Shown here: positions 1-11,304 of the stretch, piece after piece
Position numbering within the stretch: position 1 is the first letter of the stretch
How the letters are laid out: each line of letters opens with the position of its first letter
Assembly (NCBI RefSeq): GCF_963675165.1
Contig: NC_087390.1
Location: 5,638,750 to 5,702,749 of the forward strand
DNA: 64,000 nucleotides
Source of the DNA: Halichondria panicea
Lineage: Eukaryota > Porifera > Demospongiae > Suberitida > Halichondriidae
Direction of reading: 5' to 3'
Made by a program: the position numbers and the translations under genes
The notes under the pieces: model-generated
What the model was told of the DNA's origin: nothing
Seen by the model: the letters and a program-made list of their open reading frames with translations, nothing else
The model's database searches: none

Positions 1-1104
1 AAAGGCTAATTGCAAAGCCTCTCCCTTCCATTTATTAATAGGTCGATTTTCACCCCCAAATTAGGAGAAAAATTGGTTTGGAATGAGGCAGAATTCAATC
101 TTGTTACATAACGATTAACGTGACAAGACTTGTGTGAAGTACTTCCCTCATTGTCCAAAGTCCAGTTGATACCATCTTCAAAGGAAGTGCGGCCTGTGGG
201 TGATCGAGGCTAGCATGTGTAGTACTTTTTTATGAAAGATGAAGGTTTTTTAACGAATGACATGCAATTCCTTCATTATCATGTACAGCTAAGCTGCATG
301 GTAAAGGCCAATTCATTCATTATCATGTACAGCTAAGCTGCATGGTAAAGGCCTTTAATGGAGCAACTTAAGATTGATGGAGTAACTTAAAATGTTTCTG
401 CACCTCCTCCTAATAGTATAATTATAGAATGTTCGCTCTAGCTCTTGTCTCTCAGTTGACATTAGGGTTCGTGTTTTAATTGTTAGTTGGCATGCCGTAA
501 CGCATCAACCTGGACTAGAAACACAATGCAGATAACATAAACAAGTTAGAGTGTACTTCTCGTCTGTGAACTGACAATATAGATCCACAGACATCGTCGT
601 GTCATGCTTATGCAAATCTTTTGTCCATAATTCAGTGGGGGGACTCAGAGGCTTGAGCACCCCCCCTGGCCTGCATGGCCTCACAGACAACAACCATAAC
701 TTATTATCAGAACTGGTCTAGCTATAACTGCAGCTCTATATCGTATTCTGTATGCACACTATATACACTTGTAACGCAATGCTGGCTCTAGCCTCATTCC
801 CAATTCAAGTCAATTTTCTAGAAAGACCCCAGCCTGTCTAAATTGCATTACACAACAACAGACACAAATCAGCAATAAATCTGATAAAACAATCAGTATA
901 ATGCTAACTACAATTTAATCGTAAAGTTATGGTTCACATTTCTATTTGACCTAATAGTCCTTGAGTCTATGGCCATGAGCATTAGTTTTCTCTGTTAAGG
1001 TAGACTTGTTTTTCATCTGTTTCAGTTTGATTTTATTATCATGATAATCAAGACGACTCATTTTTTGCTATAAATGTTTCAATTTCTTTGTTTTAACCAT
1101 GTTG
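1..1104. repeat. Non-coding left part of segmental duplication A, copy 1
   Basis: No gene is seen here. The stretch aligns closely, with small indels, to about 36285-37500, and with the downstream genes it forms one duplicated block (copy 1 about 1-3960, copy 2 about 36285-40464). The sub-segment 430-790 recurs near 32395-32710 and, more diverged, near 30420-30790. Copy 2 carries about 140 extra bases near 37120-37275 that are absent here. Bases about 960-1104 resemble the 3' end of a longer family B gene but are out of frame. Confidence 0.75.
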
Positions 1105-1578
1105 CTATTCGTATAAATTTTCGAGCTCTTTATCGACTCTTTCAAATCGTTTGTGAGGGTATTTTGTGTTCTGGTCTGTTCTGTTCACCTCTTTAGAGAG
1201 ATCCTTACGCTTTTCGTCTGTATTAGATTTCAATTCGTCAACATTTTTGACAGTGTGCTCAAGTCGAGTTGCATTGTTAGCTACCTGTGTTTCCAGCTGA
1301 TGAAACGAACCAATTCCAGTCTGATTATGGTAGTCATTGAATTTCTCTCTCAAAGCAGCTTCAGTGTGCACTTCACTTGAAGAGACTGCACTTATTACTA
1401 ACACAGTTACTAACACCGTTACTGCAGCTATTCCAGCTATTTTTCTTCGATTATTCTGCACCTTGTTACATTCAGATTCCTTGTCTTCCATTACAAGAAT
1501 GACATGCTCCAGCTCTCCATTGCTAGTGTTCTCCCTATCAGAGAGTGTCAGCTTAGTGTAGTCAGTAGCTTGAGTCAT
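1105..1578 (-). CDS. Family B coiled-coil membrane protein, short form
   Basis: Predicted 157-residue single-pass protein of no named family. The start MTQATDYTKL is shared with members at 21022, 25356, 27937, 35533 and 37628. Residues 1 to about 45 are a polar N-terminal tail with the tyrosine motif DYTKL. A hydrophobic segment follows (about 47-63, IAGIAAVTVLVTVLVISAV), then an N-glycosylatable coiled-coil ectodomain. A type II topology is likely. The longer relatives run on through more coiled coil to a C-terminal hydrophobic end. Here the frame stops at YE, and the homologous downstream bases (about 960-1100) are frameshifted, so this is either a truncated secondary form or a decaying gene. 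A TATA/CCAAT-like block lies 60-110 bases upstream. The copy at 37628-37975 is nearly identical but carries a one-base deletion. Confidence 0.65.
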   Translation of the reverse strand: MTQATDYTKLTLSDRENTSNGELEHVILVMEDKESECNKVQNNRRKIAGIAAVTVLVTVLVISAVSSSEVHTEAALREKFNDYHNQTGIGSFHQLETQVANNATRLEHTVKNVDELKSNTDEKRKDLSKEVNRTDQNTKYPHKRFERVDKELENLYE

Positions 1579-1654
1579 TTTGAGAGGTTGTCACAGCTTA
1601 ATATTCTGCTAGTCAATCATCACATTTATCAATGCAAATACACTGCATGTTATA

Positions 1655-1690
1655 GCTTTATAAAGTGGTTGGATATTCCCCTTAAATTTA
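1655..1690 (-). promoter_or_regulatory. Putative core promoter of family B gene
   Basis: Read on the minus strand this is GGGGAATATCCAACCACTTT followed by ATAAAG. The pattern GAATATCCAATGGCTTATAA recurs upstream of the family B starts at 22347, 26438, 29484 and 37975. It combines a CCAAT-like and a TATA-like element 80-110 bases before the ATG. Functional assignment is inference from conservation between paralogs. Confidence 0.45.
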
Positions 1691-1991
1691 CCTGAGTGTA
1701 TTCAACGGCTGAAACAGGCAAAACTTATTGTGTGGTACTTGTGTTATGTAAGACAATGACTTGACAAGACAAATTCATTGCGTAGACAATCATGTGTTAT
1801 GCCCAATTTGAGCTATGTTGGTAAAGGTCATTAATAGAGAAAATGAATTTAAGGATCATTAATGGCTATGGTGATGAGTAACTTAATTAACTGCAGTTTT
1901 AGTGAGGTGCCTTTTCTGGTCTAGAACTTAATTCCAGTCGGTTTAATTTCATGACAACGAGGACTAGAAGCTGGTCAGTTTCTGTACATTG

Positions 1992-3960
1992 TCATACACA
2001 GGTACTAGGTGTCTCATAGTCTGATATTGCAGGGGCCAGTTCATAAGGTACGTCCTCAAAATCTGCATCTCCATAAATTGGATTGACGAATTCTGCATCG
2101 TTGAGTAATTCCTGGCTGCCATATATCGGGTTGTCAAACTCTGCTGTTTCTGAAGTGATTGTATTTGTTCTGTTAGTCCTGTTCTCAGGAATCCCATACA
2201 CTGGGTTGTCTCCAGGTATGTAGGAAATGGTGTCTCCTGTGGAAAACAACAGAATGAAATTATTAGTAAATATCCTTTCATGAGCTACTGAAACATGTTT
2301 ACTCACCATTCAGGTATCTTTGTAAAGAAAGTAAACAGTGTGTGTAGCTACTTCCATGTTAGGTGGACAAACAGCTTACCTTGCGAGTGAGTGTCTTGAA
2401 TGGTCTTCCCCTGAGCTCTCCTCCGCACACACACCACCACGACCACTATCAGGAGCAGGAGTATCAGCATCAGCACTAGGAGACCTCCCACCATTCCTCC
2501 TATCAGACTCCATGGAGCACCACGCAACGCTGCAGGAGGTATTATACAGAGTACATATAATCAGTTAGAATACCTGCAGACAGTGTAGTGTTGCACATCT
2601 CTCCAGTGAAGTCAGACTCACATTCACAACTGAACGAGTTGACACCATCCACACACACACCATTTCCACTGCAGTTCCTATTCACACAATCATTAATGTT
2701 GGTCTCACAATCAGCACCAGTGTAGCCAGGTTCACAGTCACATAGGAACATGTTTACCATGTCAACACAACCACCATTTCCACTACAGTTTATTCCATCA
2801 CATTCATCAATGTCAGTCTGGCAAATAGTATCAGTGTAACCAGGGAAACAATCACAATCAAAGCCGTTAACTCTGTCAGTACAGTTGCCTTGTCCACTGC
2901 AGTTTACGTTTACACAATCATCAATGTCAATCTCACATTTCTGTCCAGTGTACCCAGGATCACATGAGCAGGTGAAGGAGGCTATTCCATGAGAGCAGTT
3001 ACCGTGGCCACTGCACATCCTCTCCATTAACAAGCACTCATCAATATCCACCTCACAATCAGCACCAGTATAGCCAGCATTGCAGACACAGGTGTAAGAG
3101 TTGACCTCATTCATACAGTCACCATTTCCACTGCAGTTCTGCCCCTCACAATCATCAATGTCCTCACAATCAGCACCAGTATAGCCAGCATTGCAGACAC
3201 AGGTGTAGGAATCAAGGTCGTTTGTACATGTTCCTTGGTCACTGCATGTGACAGCATTGGACTCACAGTGATTGAAGATGTCACAAATGCTTCCTGAGTA
3301 GAATGGAGCACACAGCACAGTAGCACTCAGAGTGATAACTGCTTCGGTACTTGATGAGGCAGAAAATGGCTCTGTCGATTCCACTGAAAGACTAAGGTCA
3401 AATCGATATCTTGCAATAAGATCCTCTGATCTGCTATCAGAATCAAGCACTTGTATGTAAAGTTGAGCTCCCTGCAAAAGACAGTAAATTGAAATGCAAT
3501 AAACACAACAGTATATTGAAATGCAGTACCTCCCAGGCTGTCGATATTCCAGTCAGATTGAATGGATTAGAGAGTCCTAGTACAATAGGTTGTGAGAAAT
3601 CAATGTCTGCTCCGTCAGTTATAAAACTAGTGACTAGAATATCTCCGGTCTTATTATTGGAACACCCTTCAGCAGTACTGGCATGTGGCATCAGGCAGTA
3701 GATAAAGTAGGTGTCACAGAGGTCAACTCCGCTACATTCTTCACGGCTTGAATCACAACATTGGCCATCTGAGCGTCTGTTGAATGGATTACTGTAGGAG
3801 AGCACCTCCACTTGCACCACATAGTCTGCAGACACCAGTACACTGAGCTGCAAGCATTGGGACATCAACTGCAGCTACTGACTATTATACCACTCACCTT
3901 CCCCAGCCATAGACACAGGCAGCTCATACACAATACAAGGACACTCATTCTCAGCAGCAT
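1992..3960 (-). CDS. G1: Delta-like EGF-repeat membrane protein, cassette I tail
   Basis: Five exons fit GT-AG rules: 3898-3960 signal peptide (starts MLLRMSVLVLC), 3530-3868, 2574-3471, 2380-2529 and 1992-2236; together 564 residues in frame. Residues about 22-185 resemble the MNNL domain of Notch ligands (CDTYFIYCL, PFNLTGISTAWE). The short VLCAPFYSGS..CDIF piece matches only the start of a DSL domain. Six EGF repeats follow (about 201-427), most with DIDDC/DIDEC calcium-binding starts and all in one exon. The transmembrane segment is about 441-466, followed by a basic stop-transfer. The tail has NPVY, two NPIY, VPYEL and SDYETP, and ends STCV, a class I PDZ-ligand pattern like that of Delta proteins. 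It is the best intact cassette I member and a likely surface ligand or receptor. The function is inferred. Confidence 0.85.
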
Positions 3961-4082
3961 ACAGTAGTTCAATAGCTAGCAACTATCTTGTTTGAGATGA
4001 TAACAGCTATCTTGATGAGAGATGTGATGATCTATATATGTAGCTAGTCCTGAACCCACACATCCTGTTACCTTTATTTTAT

Positions 4083-4726
4083 CACATGATGCATAATATA
4101 ATAGCACTCAGAGTGATGACCGCCCCAGTATTTGATGTGGCTGAAAATATAGCCTTGTGATTCCACTGAGAAACTGAGATCAAATCGATACCTTACAATA
4201 CGATCATCTTGTGAATTGTTATCAAAATCAAACACTGGTATGTAAAGCTGAGCCCCCTGCAATAACAAAATTAGGACAGTAAATTGAAAATAGTGATCAC
4301 AGTATACCTCCCAGGCTGTCGATATTCCAGTTAGATTGAATGGATTCGGGAGTCCAAATACATTACGTTGTAAGAAATCAATGTCTGCCCAATCAGTGAT
4401 AACGCTATATACTGACTAGAGTATCTCCGAGCTCATTATTGGGACACTCTATATATAGTAGTACTGGCACGTGGCAACAGACAGTAGGTGAAGTAGGTGT
4501 CACAGTTACTGGCTGAATCACAAGATAGTCTGTTATGGCGTGTGTTGGATGGATGACTGTAAGAGAGCATCTCCACTTGCACCACATAGTCTGCAGACAC
4601 TAGTACACTGAGCTGAAAGCATTGGGACTCTCAACTGCAGCTACTGACTATTATATCACTAATTCCCCAGCCATAGACACAGCCAGCTCATACACAATAC
4701 AAGGACACTCATTCTCAGCAGCATGC
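4083..4726 (-). pseudogene. G2: 5' fragment of a Delta-like EGF gene
   Basis: Only the 5' half of a family G gene remains. The signal-peptide exon ends at 4726; its donor, CACTCAC|CTT on the plus strand in all relatives, reads CACTAATT here, so the GT is lost. The MNNL exon at about 4310-4627 is frameshifted. The start of the EGF exon (4257 downward) breaks off at about 4100 and joins sequence that resembles the upstream region of G1. No EGF repeat, membrane segment or tail belongs to it. It is a deletion remnant of a tandem duplicate. Confidence 0.8.
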
Positions 4727-5024
4727 AGTAGTTCAATAGCTAGTAACTAAGATGTTAGTAGCTATCTTGATGAAAGATGTGATGATCAATAGCTAGTTTC
4801 GAACCCACACATCCTGTTACCTTCATTTTATCACATGATGTATAATAGTGCTTGCAACCTCACAAGGAAGGAACTTCATACAGAACATGACATGCAGCCT
4901 TTCATTCCATAATCGACTATAGGCCATAGTTACACGACTATAGTCCCCACACCACTTAAACTACGAGTTAAGATATCAAGAGCAACCTGTTTTAGAGGGA
5001 AAAATTAACGTGTATAAAGTTAAG

Positions 5025-5344
5025 TCATTGCCTCATGTTGACATGATCATAGATATCACTAGTCTGTCCCAGTTCATCCTCACGCTCGGCAACGGTTGAA
5101 TAGCTAACATTTACATTTATCACGAGTCTCTTGTCATTCTCATCCACACTCTCATACACTAGTGGGAGGAGCTCCGACACATTACACAGGGGGTAGTCAT
5201 ATTCCAGCTCTTGTAGAGAGGAGGGAGGTGGACCAGTAGGGAGGGTGCTGGTTTGAGTTGAGTTGTGTTCATCTCACACACACCATGTACCATACACCAC
5301 GTTGTTCTGACATGGTATGTCATTGTCGGCTGCTCCTCTACTAA
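5025..5344 (-). pseudogene. Orphan cassette II tail exon
   Basis: The segment is homologous to the last exon of G6 (41451-41764), with PPLVYESV- and VSYSTV-like codons and the same ATGAGGCAATGA-type end region. No transmembrane or EGF exon of the same type lies on its 5' side; the next sequence to the right is non-coding. A 7-base insertion near the VVYG codons creates an early stop. Equivalent orphan tails occur at 51236-51430 and 63621-63776, each followed by the same non-coding block, so they spread by segmental duplication. Confidence 0.65.
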
Positions 5345-5439
5345 CTGCGGAGGGAGTAACAAGTTAGTTATATAACACAGTAAGATAGACCTACTGGGAT
5401 ATCGGGGTCACCTGTTATAGTCTTATTACCATGACATGT

Positions 5440-5580
5440 TATAGTTGTGACACATGCACGAGTGCCACATGGGATATATTGGCTCAGTAGTGACTTAGGC
5501 CCGAGGGCCGCAGGCCTCGAGGGCAAGTGCACTACTGAGCCAATATATCCAATGTGCGCACAAGTGAGCTGTGTAACAAC
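5440..5580. mobile_element. Hairpin MITE-like element
   Basis: A perfect 21-bp inverted repeat (GGATATATTGGCTCAGTAGTG at 5472-5492 against 5530-5550) sits inside longer imperfect arms reaching about 5440 and 5580. The loop is GC-rich (GCCCGAGGGCCGCAGG). No coding capacity is seen. Shape and size suit a foldback or MITE. No target duplication was identified with certainty. Confidence 0.5.
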
Positions 5581-5584
5581 TGAT

Positions 5585-8191
5585 TTGTTGCATTCCTTGT
5601 GCATTCCTTTCCGTGTACACATCACTCCTTTTATAGGACAACTAGTTTCAACTACTTGTGGTGGCTGTGGAATGCACCAGACGCATGAAAAACGTTTTCT
5701 GCTTACTACTGAATCTGTTTAACAGTGTTATACTATAAAAGGGACCGTTTCAGGTTACTGGGTGGAGGGTGGGCTTTAGGTAACTTCAGCCATACTATGC
5801 CAGTATCTAGATATTGGCACAGTTCAAGGCTTGATCTGTGCCATATGGCACAGTGTTTCCTTTGATATGCCCACTCAAAATGCAACAAGACCACATACAG
5901 TCCCCTATTTTCCTTTGAGCTTGTTTAATTCACCACCGGCTGGCCGGGCACCCAATGGCTACGTTGTTACCCCTGCATAGCCTGAGTTGCGGTCGCCCCC
6001 TGTGTTGTAACCCCCTGTGTGTATAGTGTTGTCGTCTCCTCTGTGGTTGCTCGTGCAGTATTTGGAAAAAAGACTCATCAGAGGGGGTCTTAAATGGTTC
6101 TTCACAGGCTCTATATATATGTGAAGCAATAATATATACAATTATACTGATTCCCAAAGCCAGTTAATGGCTAAAACCAATGAGAACCCATGCACATCCT
6201 GGAAAACCTCCATATCAGTGTTTGTACACACACATGCACAGTCTCCACATTAGGTAATATTCATTCACTCAATTAGGCAGCTGAGTGCTTGTCATGGGAA
6301 CTAGCTAGTGGAGAGGGAGTCACAGCAACGGCCATTGTACAGTTGGTGCAATGGGTTCTGTTAGGACCGGCGATAGTAGTAGGACTTGCATGCAAACAAA
6401 GTCTGGCTGGTGGAGTTTATTCGAGTTATTGAAGGACTGCTGTGTCAGCATCAATGCTAAACATACTAGATGGCTTGTACACACAGAGGGGGTCTGTAAG
6501 CGCTTTCTCTGTTGTATGTGTGCATGTTCCATGAACAATACGTTAATTGAATAGCATAATTAATTATATAACAGGGGAATGCAATCATTAGCTGTACCAT
6601 ATAGCGTGTATAAATCGAGGGTATAAACTTTCGCCTAAGGACTGTTAGAAACTTTTTCGCGGAATAGAATTGAGCCTTTTCTTTTTTGCATGCATGCGAT
6701 ATTAAATTCGTGCGTATAATGTTCGCAGTACATCTGCAAACATTTACACCCTCGAAGTATACCCACTATACCGTATGGCGGGAAATGTTCGCGGGTGCAC
6801 ATATATTTTGCTATTAATTGGTACGAGAGCTCTCATAAGAACTTTCGCGATTGTAATATTCACGTTTTAATGCCAGGAAACCACACCCACCAAGACCTTT
6901 GCATGTAAAATACTGGTGCATGCATGTGAGTTTCTCCCAGTTTAATTTTTTCGTTAGCTGCTCTGCCTTCGAAATACACGAAATACAAAAATAGGTCCTA
7001 CAGCACAGCCAATGATCCCTGCTGTCAAATGGAGGTCATGATTGCATGTGTTCTGCATGATATTATCCACCACTGTAGTAGTGCATGCATCCCATGTGTT
7101 CTGCACATGTATAAGCTATAGCCACGACTTAAACCAGATGGTGCGAACAACAAAGACAGTGTATATAAAAGTACAGTCACACATACATCCATATAATTAT
7201 ATAGGATCTAATAACTATCACTTATACAATTGCAGATCGCTACTCACCGTACTAGACGTATAAGAGTGACCGTGCAATCTCATGTGTATTGCAATTGTGA
7301 AGAGATGGGTCGGAGAGTAAAAATGGAACAAATATACTCGGCTGAGATCTGCAGCTGCTTAATCTATCGTTGGTCATCATCCTCTGTGCTGGGACTCTCT
7401 TGTGTATAGGTAAGTGCCTCATCTGCATGTACTGACTAGTATATACTGCTATGATCAGAGTGGTATAGTAGCTGCTGAAGGTGTCTGCTCTAATCACCAC
7501 CCTGGGGTCCATTCTTTATTGTTTACGTATTTATAATTTAGTTTTCTTGCGAAGTGTTACAGTAATTATTGAGATTGTCTAGAATGGGAGTGCATGCATG
7601 CACTGAAGAATGTTTTTATTTATTTTCACTGCAATAATACTGTTACTGACTGACACAAATTTCCAAAAACTACTAATCAACAGCTTATTTGGTGACAGAA
7701 TAGGTTTCACTTTTGTTTTGTTCATTATCAGTTAGAACCTGGGACATCTGGTGATCAGTAGAGTACAGGTTCCTCCGTAACTTGAACATGCATGTGATTG
7801 CTGTTAATGTGGTGGGTTTTGATGTCACATGACATACACATCGGACCATGGGTGTGAGTGTGATGAAAATTACCCGCTATACGGTAGAGAAACTTGAACT
7901 ATGTTGAAGAATTGGTATAGGATCATTAATGGAGTACCGTATATCTTCTAATTTATCGGACACTTCTAATTACCCCGGACACTCTTTTGGGAAATTTTCG
8001 TTGTTCTAATACAACAGACAGTACTTTAATATTACAAATAATTATCCGGACAATACCTTGAAAAGTTGAGTTACCATTCATAGACGGCAAGTAAGACTTA
8101 GAGTGCTGCAGTTAGATAGCTTTGATCTAAACTGCAGTACTGATTAAGTAAACACTAAAAGCTGGTTGTACTGCTCAGTTTCTGTACATTG
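5585..8191. repeat. Non-coding duplicated block B, copy 1
   Basis: No gene is recognised. Bases about 5885-6560 and 6985-7740 match about 51540-52230 and 52430-53180, and a third partial copy begins at about 63777. The insert at about 6600-6880 (TTTCGCGG, CCCGCTATAC-type words) looks like a separate small repeat; similar words recur near 7870, 15810 and 29620. Bases 7815-7860 are paralogous to the flank of the GT microsatellite at 56769. Confidence 0.6.
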
Positions 8192-10264
8192 TCATACACA
8201 GGTACTAGGTGTTTCATAGTCTGATATTGCAGGGGCCAGTTCATAAGGTACGTCCTCGAAATCTGCATCTCCATAAATTGAATTGACCAGTTCTGCATCG
8301 TTGAGTGATTCTTGGCTGCCATATATCGGGTTGTCAAACTCTGCTGCTGTTTCTGAAGTGATTGTATTTGTTCTGTTAGTCCTGTTCTCAGGAATCCCAT
8401 ACACTGGGTTGTCTCCTGGAATGTAGGAAATGTTGTCAACTGTGGAAACAACAGAAACATATTAGCTCATGAGCATACTGAAAGAACACACTCAGAGATC
8501 TTGTTGTAAAGTAAACTAATTATAGGTATAAGTAAACATGCAGCGTGTATAGTATACACTTCCATGTTTAATAGGTGCTTACCTTGCGAGTGAGTGTCTT
8601 GAATAGTCTTCCCCTGAGCTCTCCTCCACACACACACCACTACGACCACTATCAGGAGCAGGAGTATCAGCATCAGCACTAGGAGACATCCCACCATTCC
8701 TCCTATCAGATCCCCTAGAGCACCACGCAACTCTGCAGGAAGTATATATATATAAAAAGTACATATAATCAGTTAAATACCTGCAGACAGTGTAGTGTTG
8801 CACATCTCTCCAGTGAAGTCAGACTCACATTCATAACTGAACGAGTTGACACCATCCACACACACACCATTTCCACTGCAGTTCCTATTCACACAATCAT
8901 CAATGTTGGTCTCACAATCAGCACCAGTGTAGCCAGGTTCACAGTCACATAGGAACATGTTCACCATGTCAACACAACCACCATTTCCACTACAGTTTAT
9001 TCCATCACAATCATTAATGTCAGTCTGGTAAATAGTATCAGTGTAACCAGGGAAACAATCACAATCAAAGCCATTGACTCTGTCAGTACAGTTGCCTTGT
9101 CCACTGCAGTTTACGTTCAAACAATCAGCAATGTCAATCTCACATCTCTGTCCAGTGTAGCCAGGATCACATGAGCAGGTGAAGGTGGCTATTCCATGAG
9201 AGCAGTTACCGTGGCCACTGCACATCCTCTCCATTAGCAAGCACTCATCAATATCATCCTCACAATCAGCACCATTATAACCAGCATTGCAGACACAGGT
9301 GTAAGAGTTGACCTCATCCATACAGTCACCATTTCCACTGCATCTCTGCCCCTCACAATCATCAATGTCATCCTCACAATCAGCACCAGTATAGCCAGCA
9401 TTGCAGAGACAGGTGTAGGAATTAAGGCCATTTGTACATGTTCCTCTCCCATTGCAATTTCTTTTGATACAAAAGTTTTGGCGCTCACAGTTTGCACCAA
9501 AGTAGGGAGGGATACAGTTGCAAGTGAAACTAGTAAATCCATTCACACATGTTTCTCGTTCACTGCATGTGACAGCATTGGATCCGGACTCACAGTGATT
9601 GAAGATATCACAACTTCTTCCAATGTAGAATGGAGCACATAACACAGTAGCACTCAGAGTGATAGAAGGCCCGATAGTTGATGACCTAAATAATGGGATT
9701 GTTATTCCCACTGAAAGACTCAGAATATCAAATCGATACTTTACAATAATATCATCTGATGTCCAAGTATCAGAATCAACCACTTGTATATAAAGCTGAG
9801 CTCCCTGCAACAACAAAAGACAGTAAATTGAAATGCATGCAATAAAGTCATTACCTCCCAGGCTGTCGATATTCCAGTCAGATTGAATGGATTAGGGAGT
9901 CCAAAAACATTAAGTTGTAAGAAGTCAATTTCTGCCCCATCCCTGATAACGCTACTGACTAGAGTAAATCCAGGAGCAGTATTGGGACACACTTCAGCAG
10001 AACTGGCACGTGGCAACAGACAGTAGGTGAAGAAGGTGTCACAGTTACTGATTGGATCACAAGCTTGACCGTCTGAGCGTGTGTTGGATGGATTACTGTA
10101 GGAGAGCATGTTCACTTGTACCACATAGTCTGCAGACACCAGTACACTAAGCTGCAAGCATTGGGACCTCAACTGCAGCTACTGACTATTATACCACTCA
10201 CCTTCCCCAGCCATAGACACAGGCAGCTCATACACAATACAAGGACACTCATTCTCAGCAGCAT
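8192..10264 (-). CDS. G3: Delta-like EGF-repeat membrane protein, cassette I tail
   Basis: Exons are 10202-10264 (signal peptide), 9855-10172, 8781-9804, 8583-8732 and 8192-8439, giving 600 residues in frame. The architecture matches G1: MNNL-like domain, shortened DSL-like segment (CAPFYIGRSCDIF), then seven EGF repeats, one membrane segment and a tail with NPVY, NPIY, NSIY and SDYETP ending STCV. The extra EGF (NFCIKRNCNGRGTC) is also found in G5 and G11. Two EGF repeats have lost a disulfide cysteine to tyrosine: DTIYQT in the fifth and SFSYECES in the seventh, where relatives have DTICQT and SFSCECES. Those domains may fold poorly, although the frame is fully open. Confidence 0.82.
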
Positions 10265-11304
10265 GCAGTAGTTCAATGTAGCTGGGCTAGTGTCTATCTT
10301 GCTTGAGATGTTAAGCAGTTAACAGCTATTTGTGATGTGATGTGATGATATCCGATTCACATGCATCCTGCTAGCATTCGATGCTTATTGATTGATATCA
10401 CAAGATATAGAGAAGGAAAGACACTCAAAACAAACTTGTGTCTTCACAGGATGTTCATTCATGTAGCCAGCACATTCAGTGATAGCCATAGCTACATGAC
10501 CATTGCCTAGTCTCCCACATCACTTAAACTACAAGCAAACACTTGTCACTTAGGCTATCAAGAGGTATACCAGCCTATAAGCTATAGATTTAGATCTACA
10601 CATGCATTGTGTTAGAGACAAGAATATGGACCCCAGAGTCTCCCATGAAGCCACTTAAATTACAAGCAATGAGATGAGATAACAAAAGCAGTTGTCATGA
10701 CATCACAAGATGAATCAACACAATACAGATTCGTAATAATGAACACACGCACTTTTACACACTTACACTAGCTAGTGTCCAGTCAACCGGTTACTAAAGT
10801 CATGTGATCCCTCGAGTGTTCCCTAGTAATATAGTTACAACGCTAATATCACCATCGGTCAAATTCTCTCGAGTGATAATAAAGACTGTATTCCCATAAT
10901 TATGTTCTCTACTACATTTTTCGAAATCAGATCATTTTCGTGGAATTGCGATTTTTTTTTTAAAGCTTGCAGATGACCTCTCAAGCTTTACTTCTCTTAC
11001 CTAGACAATTCCGCCATCTTTAAATTGTCACAATACGTTACCTCGTGGCCACTATAATTATCAGGATATAGTCAAGCATTATTACAGTATAACAATGTAC
11101 ATGCTGATTGAAAGGACATGCACAAATTACCATTACAAGCTTCTCACTTGCGTATAACTACACAGAGCTAACAAGATATGTAATGGGAAAACTGATCGGA
11201 TCAGTGAAAACTAAGCTCACCAAATAAAAGAATTGTGCACAAATAAAAGTCATTGCCTCATGATGACATCATCATAGACATCACTAGTCTGTCCCAGTCC
11301 CTCC
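10265..11304. repeat. Repeated 5' flank of G genes, no coding sequence seen
   Basis: This intergenic stretch recurs upstream of most G genes (about 19130-19680, 40490-41450, 43340-44307, 48110-48640, 60470-61000). Recognisable words are TATGGACCCCAGAGTCTCCC and TCAACCGGTTACTAAAG. Its conservation reflects duplication of whole gene units and may include the shared promoter, but no core promoter motif is evident. Confidence 0.6.

Noticed and set aside
1153-1561. Plus-strand open frames opposite the family B gene
   Set aside because: They are antisense shadows that recur opposite every family B paralog.
2542-9542. Alternate-frame hydrophobic frames across the EGF exons (for example 9234-9542)
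   Set aside because: They are frame shadows of the EGF repeats, whose cysteine pattern is strongly conserved in the chosen frame.
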